A stretch of DNA of 64,000 bases from assembly GCA_001970955.1 (NCBI GenBank), contig MPUH01000149.1, positions 30,595 through 94,594 on the forward strand, in the 5' to 3' direction. This stretch comes from Stentor coeruleus. Lineage: Eukaryota > Ciliophora > Heterotrichea > Heterotrichida > Stentoridae. A program made the translations under genes and the position numbers. Shown here one piece after another: positions 10,828 through 20,214 of this stretch (the first letter of the stretch is position 1; each line of letters starts with the position of its first letter). The notes beneath the pieces are model-generated. The model saw only the letters and a program-made list of their open reading frames with translations. It searched no databases and was not told where the DNA came from.

Positions 10828-12345
10828 ATGCTTAATTGGCTTATTTTGTTAGTCGTGGCGGGAAAAGCTGCAGATAGTCAATATACAGACCCTGGTAAAT
10901 GCGTATGTGATCTAACCGTTAATTCCTGCGATGAATATTGCTGTTGTGATACTGACTGTTCATCAAATATAATATCTTCTTGGGATGGTGATTGTGCTGC
11001 AGAAAGATATTCATCATATGGAAGCACATACTGTGTTGAAGATGTCGAACTCTTCAAAGCAAACTCACGCCGTGGTATGAAATCGATTTCCTCATCATCA
11101 GGTGAATCTTGTTTTCAAATTGATAGTTCAAGTACTATTGAAGATTTTCACACAATAGTTGATAGTGTTTCTGAATCTCAGATTTTAGAAAGAGAAAGCA
11201 GTTCAATAACTTATGGTACAAATATGATAGTTAAAGAAGTGAGCTCTGTTGAAACATATAAAGTAGGTGACTCTTTATATAACTATGCAATACCTGTAGC
11301 TAATCCTTTTGGTCATTGTGTATGGAGCACTATTACCTTTTATGATAATATAGAAAATGTAGCGTGTAGTACTATAGGAGATATATCATCTATATGCTCT
11401 CAAGGGTTAAATGTGAATTTTTTCAAATGGACAAAAGCTGAAATCACATATTTAAAAAGAGACCAAAACACACTATCTGAAACATCTTATTCAAACCCAT
11501 CAACAACTTCATCAGGAAATACATGTAAAGACTCTGTAATAGAAGCACATTATAATATTATTACAAGTAAAAATACTATTAGCTCAACAATAACCGCGAC
11601 TATAATAGTTTCTGATATAACTCAATCAACTACTGTGACAACAGTTCCACAGAAATTTTCCGTACACTTCTATACATCATCAAGCTATAAAAAAAATTCA
11701 GGAAGCCCAGGCTATCAAAAAGGTTTACCTCTAAGAGTTGCTGACGATAAAAATTTTATACTTTCAGGAAGAGGATTCTCAGGAAAATGTTCTGATACAC
11801 AAACTACAGGTCTAGTAGTAAATTTCGGTATTGACACAGCATATTCATGTTATTATTCGAAAAATTATGTGGATTTATCGAATTTTTGCTCATCATTTGA
11901 CCCGACTCAAGAGGAATTTTTCAGTTTTTATGACGTTTATAAGAAATTATATCAATTTGGCTCTGGGACTGATACTATTACTATATCTACAATATCACTA
12001 AATGATTCTGGAGAATTTTTATCAGGTGTATGTAATATTTATAATACTATGGCTTTTGATATTTATTATGCTTTTACAGGAAGCTATGAAAGTCCACAAG
12101 CGAAAATTGTATATGCGGAAAAGTATTATAAAAAAGGGGTTTGGAGATTTTCTGGGTTAAATGAGGATGGTGAACAAAATTTTATGTTAAATGTTGTGAT
12201 TAGTTATATACCTTATGATACATTTTATGATCCTTATTATTCTAGACCTAGAATAGATACGATAATGCCACAAAATGTTCTTGATCCGTTTAGAACTTCG
12301 GGAAGTGCTTTTATGATTGTGGCTTATTATTTGATTTTAGTGTGA
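10828..12345 (+). CDS. Tectonic family protein (ciliary transition zone)
   Basis: A 505-residue protein. A signal peptide at residues 1-16 is followed by a cysteine-rich block (about 23-60) with CVCDLT..SCDEYCCCDTDC, very close to the N-terminal signature of tectonics (TCTN1-3, DUF1619). Later family features are FGHCVWSTITFYDN (about 165), an AG/SGRGFSGKC strand region (about 315) and a long beta-rich domain. The last ~14 residues are hydrophobic and could be a membrane or lipid anchor. Tectonics act in the MKS module of the ciliary transition zone, gating membrane-protein entry to the cilium, which fits a heavily ciliated cell. It ends in TGA, evidence that TGA is a stop here. Which TCTN paralogue it matches cannot be told. 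Confidence 0.85.
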   Translation: MLNWLILLVVAGKAADSQYTDPGKCVCDLTVNSCDEYCCCDTDCSSNIISSWDGDCAAERYSSYGSTYCVEDVELFKANSRRGMKSISSSSGESCFQIDSSSTIEDFHTIVDSVSESQILERESSSITYGTNMIVKEVSSVETYKVGDSLYNYAIPVANPFGHCVWSTITFYDNIENVACSTIGDISSICSQGLNVNFFKWTKAEITYLKRDQNTLSETSYSNPSTTSSGNTCKDSVIEAHYNIITSKNTISSTITATIIVSDITQSTTVTTVPQKFSVHFYTSSSYKKNSGSPGYQKGLPLRVADDKNFILSGRGFSGKCSDTQTTGLVVNFGIDTAYSCYYSKNYVDLSNFCSSFDPTQEEFFSFYDVYKKLYQFGSGTDTITISTISLNDSGEFLSGVCNIYNTMAFDIYYAFTGSYESPQAKIVYAEKYYKKGVWRFSGLNEDGEQNFMLNVVISYIPYDTFYDPYYSRPRIDTIMPQNVLDPFRTSGSAFMIVAYYLILV

Positions 12346-12933
12346 TTATTTTAATTATTAGAGATGCATTAGTTTTAGGTAAAGTAAATTAAATGGGCAG
12401 TTTTTCCGATTTTAGCTTGAAAGTAAAGAAAATATTTGCTTGGATTTATTCACTTTTTGTTGATTAAATGGACATGCAGATCTGGATTAATTCTATAATT
12501 ATTCTTTTGCACAAGGTCTTTACCTGGTTTTTAAGCCTAATGCTACTTTTAAGAGATTGATTGAAATTCAACCAGGCTTTAATACACACTTATAGAAAAT
12601 TATGATCCATAGCAAGGCGTTTTAAAAAAAATTGTGACCTCTGTTAAAGTGGGTATAGTTTTAACTTGTTACCCTACACAACTCCCTTTTCTTTCTTGAC
12701 ACTATTTGTCAACCGTTTCTTTCAATGTACATGATAAATAAAGTTATTATAAAGCCAATTCTCTCCACCAAATAAAAGCTACTTACCCAATATTCTTCAA
12801 AAATTCCTTTTCAAAAATCTAATCACCAAAATATCCATAATTTTTCTCTTATTTTCCACTTTTAAATCATCAAAAAATCCTTTATCAAATTAAACCTAAA
12901 ATACCTTTACATCCTAGGAAACAAATAAAAAAA
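12346..12933. other. Intergenic spacer
   Basis: The left part is GT-rich and the right part (about 12660-12930) strongly AC-rich. No coding or RNA feature was recognised. Confidence 0.5.
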
Positions 12934-13584
12934 ATGTCAAAGAAAAAGCTCCCAGCAGACGACGACTTCCAAGACATCCTCGACAAAATAACCCAAGAAA
13001 AAGAAGAGCGTCAGAAGGGTCTTGAAGATATCAAAAAGCGAAAAAAAGCTTTAGATAAAGTAAAAGCTGATCAAGAATACCCAAGACGGCCTATAAACAC
13101 TGATTCAAATTATAAACCAAGACAAACTTTAAGCTCAGAAAGAGATGAACGGAACAACAAAATCTATGCCCATCTACAATCCCCAAAATCAAATGAAGTA
13201 AAATCCCCAAAAGTAAAGCATTTTAATAGAATCGAAGAACAAGACTTATATTCACGTATGGAATTATTAAATCAACAAAAAAACAAATTAAAAATGTTAG
13301 ACAAACGGGCCAGATACGCTGGACTTGTAAGAGAAATTTTTGTTCCAAATATTGATCAACAGAAAAGACAAGAAATAGAAGCGAGAATGGGTAAGACTAA
13401 TAATATGACAAGGTCTGCGAATAATTCTAGAGGAAATAGTTTAGAAAGAGACCCGAATAGAGTTACAAATACGGAACTTGGAATTACGGCGAGTCATGGG
13501 AATTTGGAAAAAATTGAGAGTAGGGTTATACAACATGCAGCTAGAGCTGCGTTAGAATCCCCAAAAAGGGGTTTAGGAAATTAG
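12934..13584 (+). CDS. Charged coiled-coil protein, unknown function
   Basis: A 216-residue hydrophilic protein. A heptad-like charged helix spans about residues 12-50, and a second helix about 95-150 carries the phrase RARYAGLVREIF, a pattern that recurs in some ciliary or centrosomal coiled-coil proteins. I cannot name the family. The rest is basic, polar and probably disordered. It lies 588 bp after the tectonic gene on the same strand; a ciliary link is only suggestive. Base use shifts from C-rich at its 5' end to G-rich at its 3' end. Confidence 0.6.
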   Translation: MSKKKLPADDDFQDILDKITQEKEERQKGLEDIKKRKKALDKVKADQEYPRRPINTDSNYKPRQTLSSERDERNNKIYAHLQSPKSNEVKSPKVKHFNRIEEQDLYSRMELLNQQKNKLKMLDKRARYAGLVREIFVPNIDQQKRQEIEARMGKTNNMTRSANNSRGNSLERDPNRVTNTELGITASHGNLEKIESRVIQHAARAALESPKRGLGN

Positions 13585-14487
13585 TAAATTATGGTTGAAA
13601 TAAGTTGTATTTGAAGTATGAGATGATATTTTATAAGGGTTTTTTGGAATTTATTAGGGGAAAATAGAATTTTATGGTGATGTTTTAATATTGTAATTAA
13701 AATTTGTAATGTGTGTTGTGGTAGAAATTTAATTATTTGAGATTATTAAGATTTTATAGTTGTTAAAATGTATTTACTTGTGGTTTATTATAGATATATT
13801 TTTGCTGTTTAGAAAAATGTTTATTTATACAAGAATTTTTTGGTTAAGTTTGTTTTTTGAAGTTGAAAATACTTAGAAATTAGTAAAAAAACTAGGGATT
13901 AATGGTAAAGTTACTAATAAAACTGATATAATTAATAAGTTTATATATATACTTCTTGTAAATTGTATATCAGTAATATATTTCCTATTCAAAGTTTATT
14001 CTAATTATCAATTTAATTATTAATATTCTTCTAAAACACCCTTCAAAATCTCTAATGAAACGCTTTTAAACCATAAATTTATATCTTCTTTTTATTATAA
14101 TTAAATCTCATCATACTCGATCCCATTTTTAAACAAAAGCTTTCATTTTCCCCATAATTATTATAACTTTTAACAAATACTCTAATTACTCCTCCTACAC
14201 TCAAAATAATATTTGTTTAACTTTAATTAAGCCTTTTATCCTCATACATAAAAATCCACTTACATTATCACTTATATCTGACCAAAAATTTAATCATATT
14301 GCAAAAAAAAATCATAATTCATACAAACTTTTTACGTTTACTCTCATCATCAAAAATAATCAACTCATACCACTCATCTTACTCTTATCAACCATCCTAA
14401 AGAAAAACTACCAAAAAAAGCAAAAAACATTGACAACTTAATCAAAAACTTTATAGAAAGCATTTACACAACAAGAAAGCGAACTAC

Positions 14488-14518
14488 AAAAAAGGAGCTT
14501 GGTCCCTAATCTGGGGAC
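14488..14518 (-). other. GC-rich hairpin followed by a T6 run (minus strand)
   Basis: On the minus strand GTCCC (14518-14514) pairs with GGGAC (14506-14502) around a 7-nt loop. Then comes CCAAGCTCC and six T (14493-14488). This stands out in AT-rich DNA and resembles the 3' end of a Pol III transcript. No known RNA family was recognised. Confidence 0.3.
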
Positions 14519-14525
14519 GATTTAT

Positions 14526-14555
14526 TAATCTAATCTAATCTAATCTAATCTAATC
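14526..14555. repeat. (TAATC)6 microsatellite
   Basis: Six perfect tandem copies of TAATC. It is internal, short and not the CCCTAACA type reported for heterotrich telomeres, so not a telomere. Confidence 0.9.
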
Positions 14556-14833
14556 AACCATCCTAAAAAAATCTAGCCCCTTCACATTCATCTAATTTTC
14601 AAATAAAAATCCCTATCATCATGCATTTTTTTCCTTTAAGCATTTTCTAATCATCACTTCCATTAGAACCCTTTCACTTTCCTTTCTATATGCATTTGTT
14701 TCTCAATATTCTACCATATTCTAGAATCACCAAATTTTATTCAAATAAAATCCAATATAAACACAAACCACAAAACCATAAACCAAACTTATAAAACATA
14801 AAAAACCATAAGAATCATATAAAAAATTATATA

Positions 14834-15253
14834 TTAATTGTGTTGTCGCAAATAACTTGACATGAATAAAAAGTCTTGTGCTCCAATTTTAGTAATCCAC
14901 TCATGCTTTTCAAAATCTTTTAATGCAAAGTTCAAGTTGTTCTCACTAGTTTCCATGAGCTTTGTGAGCTTTGGATATTGACATTTACGTTCTGGTTTTC
15001 TCTCAGATTTAAGCCCTTTGTTAATTTCTGAATGGACTTTTTTGTGGATTGATAAAAGACTTCCTTGTCTGAAGCTTTGTTTACATCCAATTTCTGTACA
15101 GACATAAGGTTTTTCCCCAGTATGAATGTATATGTGCTCTTTGAGGTTTTGTCTTGAAGAGAGGTTGCGGTAACAATATTTGCATTTGAAATTGAAGTTC
15201 TGATCGTCTTCCATGCCTGCGAGGTCGGGATTTTGGGTGTATATTCCTTTCAT
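14834..15253 (-). CDS. Two-finger C2H2 zinc-finger protein
   Basis: A 139-residue protein with two classical C2H2 fingers: C24, C27, H40, H44 and C52, C57, H70, H74. They are joined by a canonical TGEKPY linker, as in TFIIIA/Kruppel-type DNA-binding proteins. The second finger has the longer C-x4-C spacing. A basic stretch (about 80-95) follows. The C-terminus has no recognised domain. Most likely a nuclear DNA-binding regulator. Its tail converges on the coiled-coil gene across a 1.25-kb spacer. Confidence 0.8.
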   Translation of the reverse strand: MKGIYTQNPDLAGMEDDQNFNFKCKYCYRNLSSRQNLKEHIYIHTGEKPYVCTEIGCKQSFRQGSLLSIHKKVHSEINKGLKSERKPERKCQYPKLTKLMETSENNLNFALKDFEKHEWITKIGAQDFLFMSSYLRQHN

Positions 15254-16351
15254 TTATAATATTATAAACCTACTGACATTTTTTTCAGTAAGTCAAAAGA
15301 AAATCGTTTCCTAATATGAAGGTAAGATATAATTGAGAAGAGATATGAGTGTGTTTGAAATGGAGGGATGAAATAGAGGGAAATTGTGTGATTTCTAGCT
15401 TTGTATGAGCTGGGTGAAAGTTTTTGGTAGATGATTTTTTTTGAAAATACATGATTAGGTAATATTTCAAAAACTATTAACTTTACAGAACCCTATGAAA
15501 TACAGTGTCTAGAATATCTAATGCTTATGTAAGAATTTTTAAAGTTAAGATGAGTATATTTATATTAATAAGTATGGTACGATAATAAATTTATGAAACT
15601 GTGTATGATTAGAGTATTATTATGTATTCAAACAAACTAGGGTTTAAGACAAATAATAGTCATGGCTTAAATATATTTATACCTTCTGGTTTAGAAACTT
15701 AAAGTGTAATCAAAAAATTCCATTCTAAGCAAAAAACCATTTAAAAGTTTATTATAAAATCCCTTATACACTTGCATAATGCCATTCCATTCTAAACAAA
15801 AAACTATTTAAAAGTTTATTCTAAAATCCTTTATACACTTACATAACACCATTCCATCTGTATCGCATAAGTAGTTTTTAAATTCCTTTTTAGTAAGAAT
15901 TCATGAATCCAGTTGAAATCTCACAATTTTTTCACACAATCAAACCTAATCGAGCCTTCTTTCCAACAATTCTACCAAAAATTACTAAAACTACTCAAAA
16001 AACTGCCGAAATTTTGAAAACACCCAGCATAGCCAAACGCCATTTATAAATCCTTTTAATCATAAAACCCACATAACAGATCCTAAAAAGGCTAAACTCT
16101 GCCAAAATCTCTAAATTCCATAAAACCCCATACTGAAACTTTAAAAACTAAACACCTAACATTAATCTAAAAAAAAAAAATCAAAAAAAATTTCACTACA
16201 AAAAAATACCTTTTTTTCCAGCATTTTCTCACCTAATAAAAATTTTCTTACCTTTATATCTAATAACCCTTTAAACTAATTCTAATCTTAAAACATAAGC
16301 ATTATTCTCATATTCCTTCCGTAAAATCATCATATCACTTGTCGATTATAT
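15254..16351. other. Divergent intergenic spacer with a tandem duplication
   Basis: The spacer holds promoters for the zinc-finger (minus) and CLPTM1 (plus) genes. It is G-rich on the left and AC-rich from about 15.7 kb. A 67-bp tandem repeat is listed separately. The minus ORF at 15285-15470 was not accepted. Confidence 0.5.
15717..15858. repeat. 67-bp imperfect tandem duplication
   Basis: Unit 1 (15717-15783) and unit 2 (15784-15850) differ at a few positions, and a third partial copy starts ATTCCAT at 15851. No N lies nearby, so this looks like real sequence rather than a join artefact. Confidence 0.8.
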
Positions 16352-17974
16352 ATGGAAGGTCAAGTCGCAGGTCAAAATCAAGAAGTTAATCAAGATCGTC
16401 GAGGGGGTTTCGGTTTTGGATCCATACTTCAAATGATTCTCATGTACTACGTCATCACTTCTTTAACTTCATCTTTGTTCTCCAGTAAAGATACTAAAGC
16501 AAAAAATGTTACCCCAGGGTATAACAATCTTCTGGCTGACCATGATATTATTGACTTTTCCCTTTATCTCTCAGAAGATAGCACTGAAAAACTTATTTGG
16601 CATGAATCAGGGATTACATACGACTTTGAACCTTCAAATAATAAAGAAGTTCTTATCAAAGTTGACGTGACTCCCTCAATGCTCAACAATGTTACAATGC
16701 TTCTTTTAGGAGAATTTACTTTACATTCAATGGCGAAGAAGAGGATTTTTAAGGTTAAAAAAACAAAGGAATTAACAAAGTGGATGACAAAGTCTAATCC
16801 TGATAAAGTGAATCTTTTGTCTGGGGAAGTTTCGAAAGATACGTCGACAGAAAAATTTTTACATTGGATACCTAGTATTGATGTTCAAGTTGTACATGAT
16901 ACTAATTTCTATAAACCTTTCCCTCCACAGATTGAGAATAAGGTTACATTAGAAGGTTTTAATTATTTTCCAATCATAGAACTTTCAGACTTTTGGGTAT
17001 TAAAAGAACATCTTGTATTGGTCAATGATACAATAAGCCAATTAGATTTGAAATTGACTTTTAATATTGTTTGGATTTATAAGTATATGATGTATACTCA
17101 ATTTGAACAAAGTCAAACTGTTGGAAATACATATGGTTTACATAGCGAAGGTGAATTCGATATTATGAAAAAAATGTTTTTAGAAACAAATCCTTACTTC
17201 CTCTCTCTTACCATGTTTGTCTCTTTCATCCATATGATTTTTGAGTTCATGGCTTTCAAGTCAGAAATCGAATTCTGGAAAGGTAGAGAATCCTTAAAAG
17301 GTTTATCAACTAACCTTCTCTTATACAACTTTATCGCAAGTATCATAATTTTCTTTTACCTTTTAGATAGTGGAGAAACATCTTGGGCAGTATGGTTGCC
17401 TATGGGAATAGGTATATTTATAGACTTTTGGAAAATAACAAAAGGTTTTGATGTAAAATTCTCTAAAAAATGGCCACTTGTGACTATTAAAGGTAAAGAA
17501 TCTCATAAAGAAGGAGGGACAAATCAGCTTGATAACGCTGCAGTAAAATATTTAGCTTATATTCTTATACCAATAACAATTGGTTATAGTATCTATGGAC
17601 TTTATGCTTATCAATATAAAAGTTGGCTTTCTTGGTTTATAGGAACACTTGCTTCAATTATATACACATGTGGGTTTATTATGATGACTCCACAACTTTA
17701 TATCAATTATAAATTACAATCAGTTGCCCATATGCCATGGAAAGTATTGACATATAGAGCACTTAATACTTTTATTGATGATATGTTTGCTTTTATTATA
17801 GCTATGCCAACTATGCATAGACTTGCCTGTTTAAGAGATGATGTGATTTTTATTATTTATATATATCAGAAGTGGATATATAAAGTTGACCCTAATAGGC
17901 ATTATTTAGATACTGAAGCTAGTGAAGTTAAGGAGGAAGAGAAAGTAGTTGAAGATCAGAAAAAGAATAATTAA
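16352..17974 (+). CDS. CLPTM1-family multipass membrane protein
   Basis: A 540-residue protein. An N-terminal hydrophobic segment (about 25-45) is followed by a luminal domain with the family phrase DFWVLKEHLVLVND. The C-terminal half contains about five membrane segments and CLPTM1 hallmarks: FVSFIHMIFEFMAFKSEI, FWKGRESLKGLS, KYLAYILIPI, MMTPQLYINYKLQSVAH, then FIDDMFAFIIAMPTMHR. Animal CLPTM1 and CLPTM1L act in the ER and endomembranes, with proposed roles in receptor retention and lipid scrambling. Length is a little below animal CLPTM1 (about 670) and close to CLPTM1L. The acidic/basic tail lacks an obvious sorting motif. The identification is strong; CLPTM1 versus CLPTM1L is not settled. 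Confidence 0.9.
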   Translation: MEGQVAGQNQEVNQDRRGGFGFGSILQMILMYYVITSLTSSLFSSKDTKAKNVTPGYNNLLADHDIIDFSLYLSEDSTEKLIWHESGITYDFEPSNNKEVLIKVDVTPSMLNNVTMLLLGEFTLHSMAKKRIFKVKKTKELTKWMTKSNPDKVNLLSGEVSKDTSTEKFLHWIPSIDVQVVHDTNFYKPFPPQIENKVTLEGFNYFPIIELSDFWVLKEHLVLVNDTISQLDLKLTFNIVWIYKYMMYTQFEQSQTVGNTYGLHSEGEFDIMKKMFLETNPYFLSLTMFVSFIHMIFEFMAFKSEIEFWKGRESLKGLSTNLLLYNFIASIIIFFYLLDSGETSWAVWLPMGIGIFIDFWKITKGFDVKFSKKWPLVTIKGKESHKEGGTNQLDNAAVKYLAYILIPITIGYSIYGLYAYQYKSWLSWFIGTLASIIYTCGFIMMTPQLYINYKLQSVAHMPWKVLTYRALNTFIDDMFAFIIAMPTMHRLACLRDDVIFIIYIYQKWIYKVDPNRHYLDTEASEVKEEEKVVEDQKKNN

Positions 17975-19247
17975 GTTAGGATATAAAAATATCGATATAT
18001 GGCTTTTTTTTATTATGAGTGTGTTTATGATGATTGTTTAGGATGATTATTGTATTGAGAGTTTTTTTGTTTATACTTTTGAGATTATGTTAAGATTTTA
18101 TGGGTTTAAGATTTTATGTTAAGGATTTTGATTTTTTGTTTGGATATGGGGTTTTTTGTATTGGGTGTTGATACAATTTAGGGGTTTATGATAGTTTAAA
18201 GAAGGGGTTTTTTTACTTGTAAGATGAGGGATTGGGATTTTTGGGTGAAATAGACTTGAAGAAAGGTGTTGGCTTGATTATATGATTTGATTGATTAAAG
18301 AAAAGTCATGAATAGTATGACATGGGTTGATGAATTTTCTATGCTTAGGTTGGAGTTAAGGCTATTTGATATGGATAAGGAATTAAGTATTTTAGTCGAT
18401 TTATGATATATTGATTTGAATACTTATGGCTAGCTATATATTTTAATTTATTAAAACACATGCTTTTCGAAATTTATGTCTCCGAAAAATTCTTAACAAG
18501 CCTCTATGATTTCAAAACTTTTGCGAACTATTAGATAATAACCTTTTTATTATCTAAAACCATACAAAACTTCTAATACTAGTAATAAACTAATATATTT
18601 CTTATCTTTCCAATGGTGAAACTCCAAATAATACAATTTCAAACAATAAATCTCACCGTAAACCATGAAAAAATAAAACATATAAAATCATTATAAAACT
18701 AAATCCAAGCACAAACCTCTACCTACCCAAAATTCTAAAACCCCTCCAGCTTATCGCCAACTCAAAAACCCTTCAAATATCCTATCAAAAGTTTAAAAAC
18801 CTTCACATATCCCATAACCAACTAAAAACCCCTCATATACCCGAGTAAAAAATCCTAAAAGCTTTAATTTTCCAATAATCCAATCATGCCTAAACTAAAA
18901 CCCTAAACCAAAATTATTACTATCATTTCTAATACCTTAACACCCATCCTAAACTCAAAACCATCCTCATAATCCTAATTANCAAAATTATTACTATCAT
19001 TTCTAATACCTTAACACCCATCCTAAACTCAAAACCATCCTCATAATCCTAATTAATAAAATCTTCCAATCATCTCATCTCAAAAAAATGTTTATCTCAT
19101 CAGCATCTCTATCAAAATCCATTTCCTACAATCTAACTTCTTCATTTCCATATCTTAACCCTCTAATATACCACCCTTTATTACAAATTCTTTTTTTTCT
19201 AACCACCATATTTATATGTCATCTGAGTTTTTAATCCGTTTTTTATA
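17975..19247. other. Intergenic spacer with an assembly join
   Basis: One of the clearest examples of the compositional switch: 17975-18300 is GT-rich and 18600-19240 AC-rich. It contains an N-centred duplication (18909-19055). No gene was recognised. Confidence 0.5.
18909..19055. repeat. N-centred exact 73-bp direct repeat (assembly artefact)
   Basis: Copy 1 (18909-18981) and copy 2 (18983-19055) are identical and separated by a single N at 18982. This is best explained by two contig ends placed side by side without merging their overlap. The real locus probably has one copy. Confidence 0.85.
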
Positions 19248-19883
19248 ATGTTACCTCTTTTGCTTGTATTCTTACTTGGAGCTCAAGCTGGAAAAGAATA
19301 CCTAGGCTTTGATATGACAATCAGCTGGACCTTCCCCGAAGAAGATTATGTGCTTTTCGAACTTGCTATTCCTTCCAGTTATAGAGAAGCCTTTGGCTGG
19401 ATGGGTATTGCCTTACAAGATGCACGTGATGCTAGAGATAGTTTCTCATGTGATTATTATATCGCCCCTATGGATACCGGGCTTATGACCGATAGATACG
19501 CTCAGGCTAATGGTTTTTCCCTTACTGATGAAGACCAAGGATGCGCAACAAATCTTGATGTCTCAAGTGAAGAAGTAGGGAATTATTTATTGATCAAATT
19601 TGGTAGGCCTTTAATTACTGGAGATAGATGTGATATTCCATTGTATAAGGATAAACCTTTAATGGTTAAGTATGCTATAGGACCAATGATTAATGGAAAC
19701 ATAGAACAACATAGCTTTAGATTCAATGGACTTGAATATATTGTTTTATCTGAAAACTATGAAGATAAGAATAATGATGAAAGATTTGTTTATGGACCTT
19801 GGATGGTACAGAAATGGCAGAATGTGAAATGGTATGAAGAATATGGAGACCCTGAACCTCCTGGACAAACATACCCTGAGTAA
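19248..19883 (+). CDS. Secreted DOMON-domain protein
   Basis: A 211-residue protein with a signal peptide (about 1-14, LLLVFLLGAQA). The rest is a single DOMON-like beta-sandwich: FDMTISWTF, a GWMGIALQD motif, DGLMTD-like DTGLMTDRYAQANGF, FGRPLITGD and a KYAIGP strand. DOMON domains bind haem or sugars and occur in dopamine beta-hydroxylase and cytochrome b561 relatives. Stand-alone secreted forms are common in protists. I see no fused cytochrome domain or anchor. The ligand is unknown. Family assignment is moderately strong. Confidence 0.75.
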   Translation: MLPLLLVFLLGAQAGKEYLGFDMTISWTFPEEDYVLFELAIPSSYREAFGWMGIALQDARDARDSFSCDYYIAPMDTGLMTDRYAQANGFSLTDEDQGCATNLDVSSEEVGNYLLIKFGRPLITGDRCDIPLYKDKPLMVKYAIGPMINGNIEQHSFRFNGLEYIVLSENYEDKNNDERFVYGPWMVQKWQNVKWYEEYGDPEPPGQTYPE

Positions 19884-20214
19884 GTAGATAATTAATCACT
19901 TAGGATAATCGTAGATTTTTTTTGCAATGGAAGTTTGAAGATTATAGGATTTTTTGAAGAGGAAGGTATTGGAATGAAAATAAGCTGTGGAAAGGAGAGG
20001 AAAGTTTGAAGATGGGGTTTTAGTTTAGGTTTAGGGTGTTAAGAGAATTATGATATTTGTGAGAAGGTTATTAAATTATGAAGATAAGATTAGGTTTTAT
20101 TGATATGATTTTGTGATTGTGGGTTGAATTTTAATGTGTAGTTGTTTTGTTTAGAAAAAAATTTTTGATGATTAACTTTGGCTGTTATTTTAGTATTAGA
20201 GAGAATGGTAATAA
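19884..20214. other. Intergenic spacer
   Basis: GT-rich through most of its length; nothing else recognised. Confidence 0.4.

Larger units (their letters stand above)
14387..14567. repeat. 15-bp direct repeats 166 bp apart
   Basis: ATCAACCATCCTAAA occurs exactly at 14387-14401 and 14553-14567. The 151 bp between them contain a short GC-rich hairpin and a TAATC microsatellite. This could be a small insertion with flanking duplication, or coincidence in AC-rich DNA. Confidence 0.6.
13585..14833. other. Convergent intergenic spacer with repeats and a hairpin
   Basis: The plus strand is GT-rich to about 13.9 kb, then AC-rich to the zinc-finger gene. It contains 15-bp direct repeats, a GC-rich hairpin and a pentanucleotide microsatellite, listed separately. 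No protein gene was recognised. Confidence 0.5.

Noticed and set aside
14526-14555. TAATC repeat as a telomere
   Set aside because: Only six units, internal, and unlike the G-rich octamer repeat known for heterotrich telomeres.
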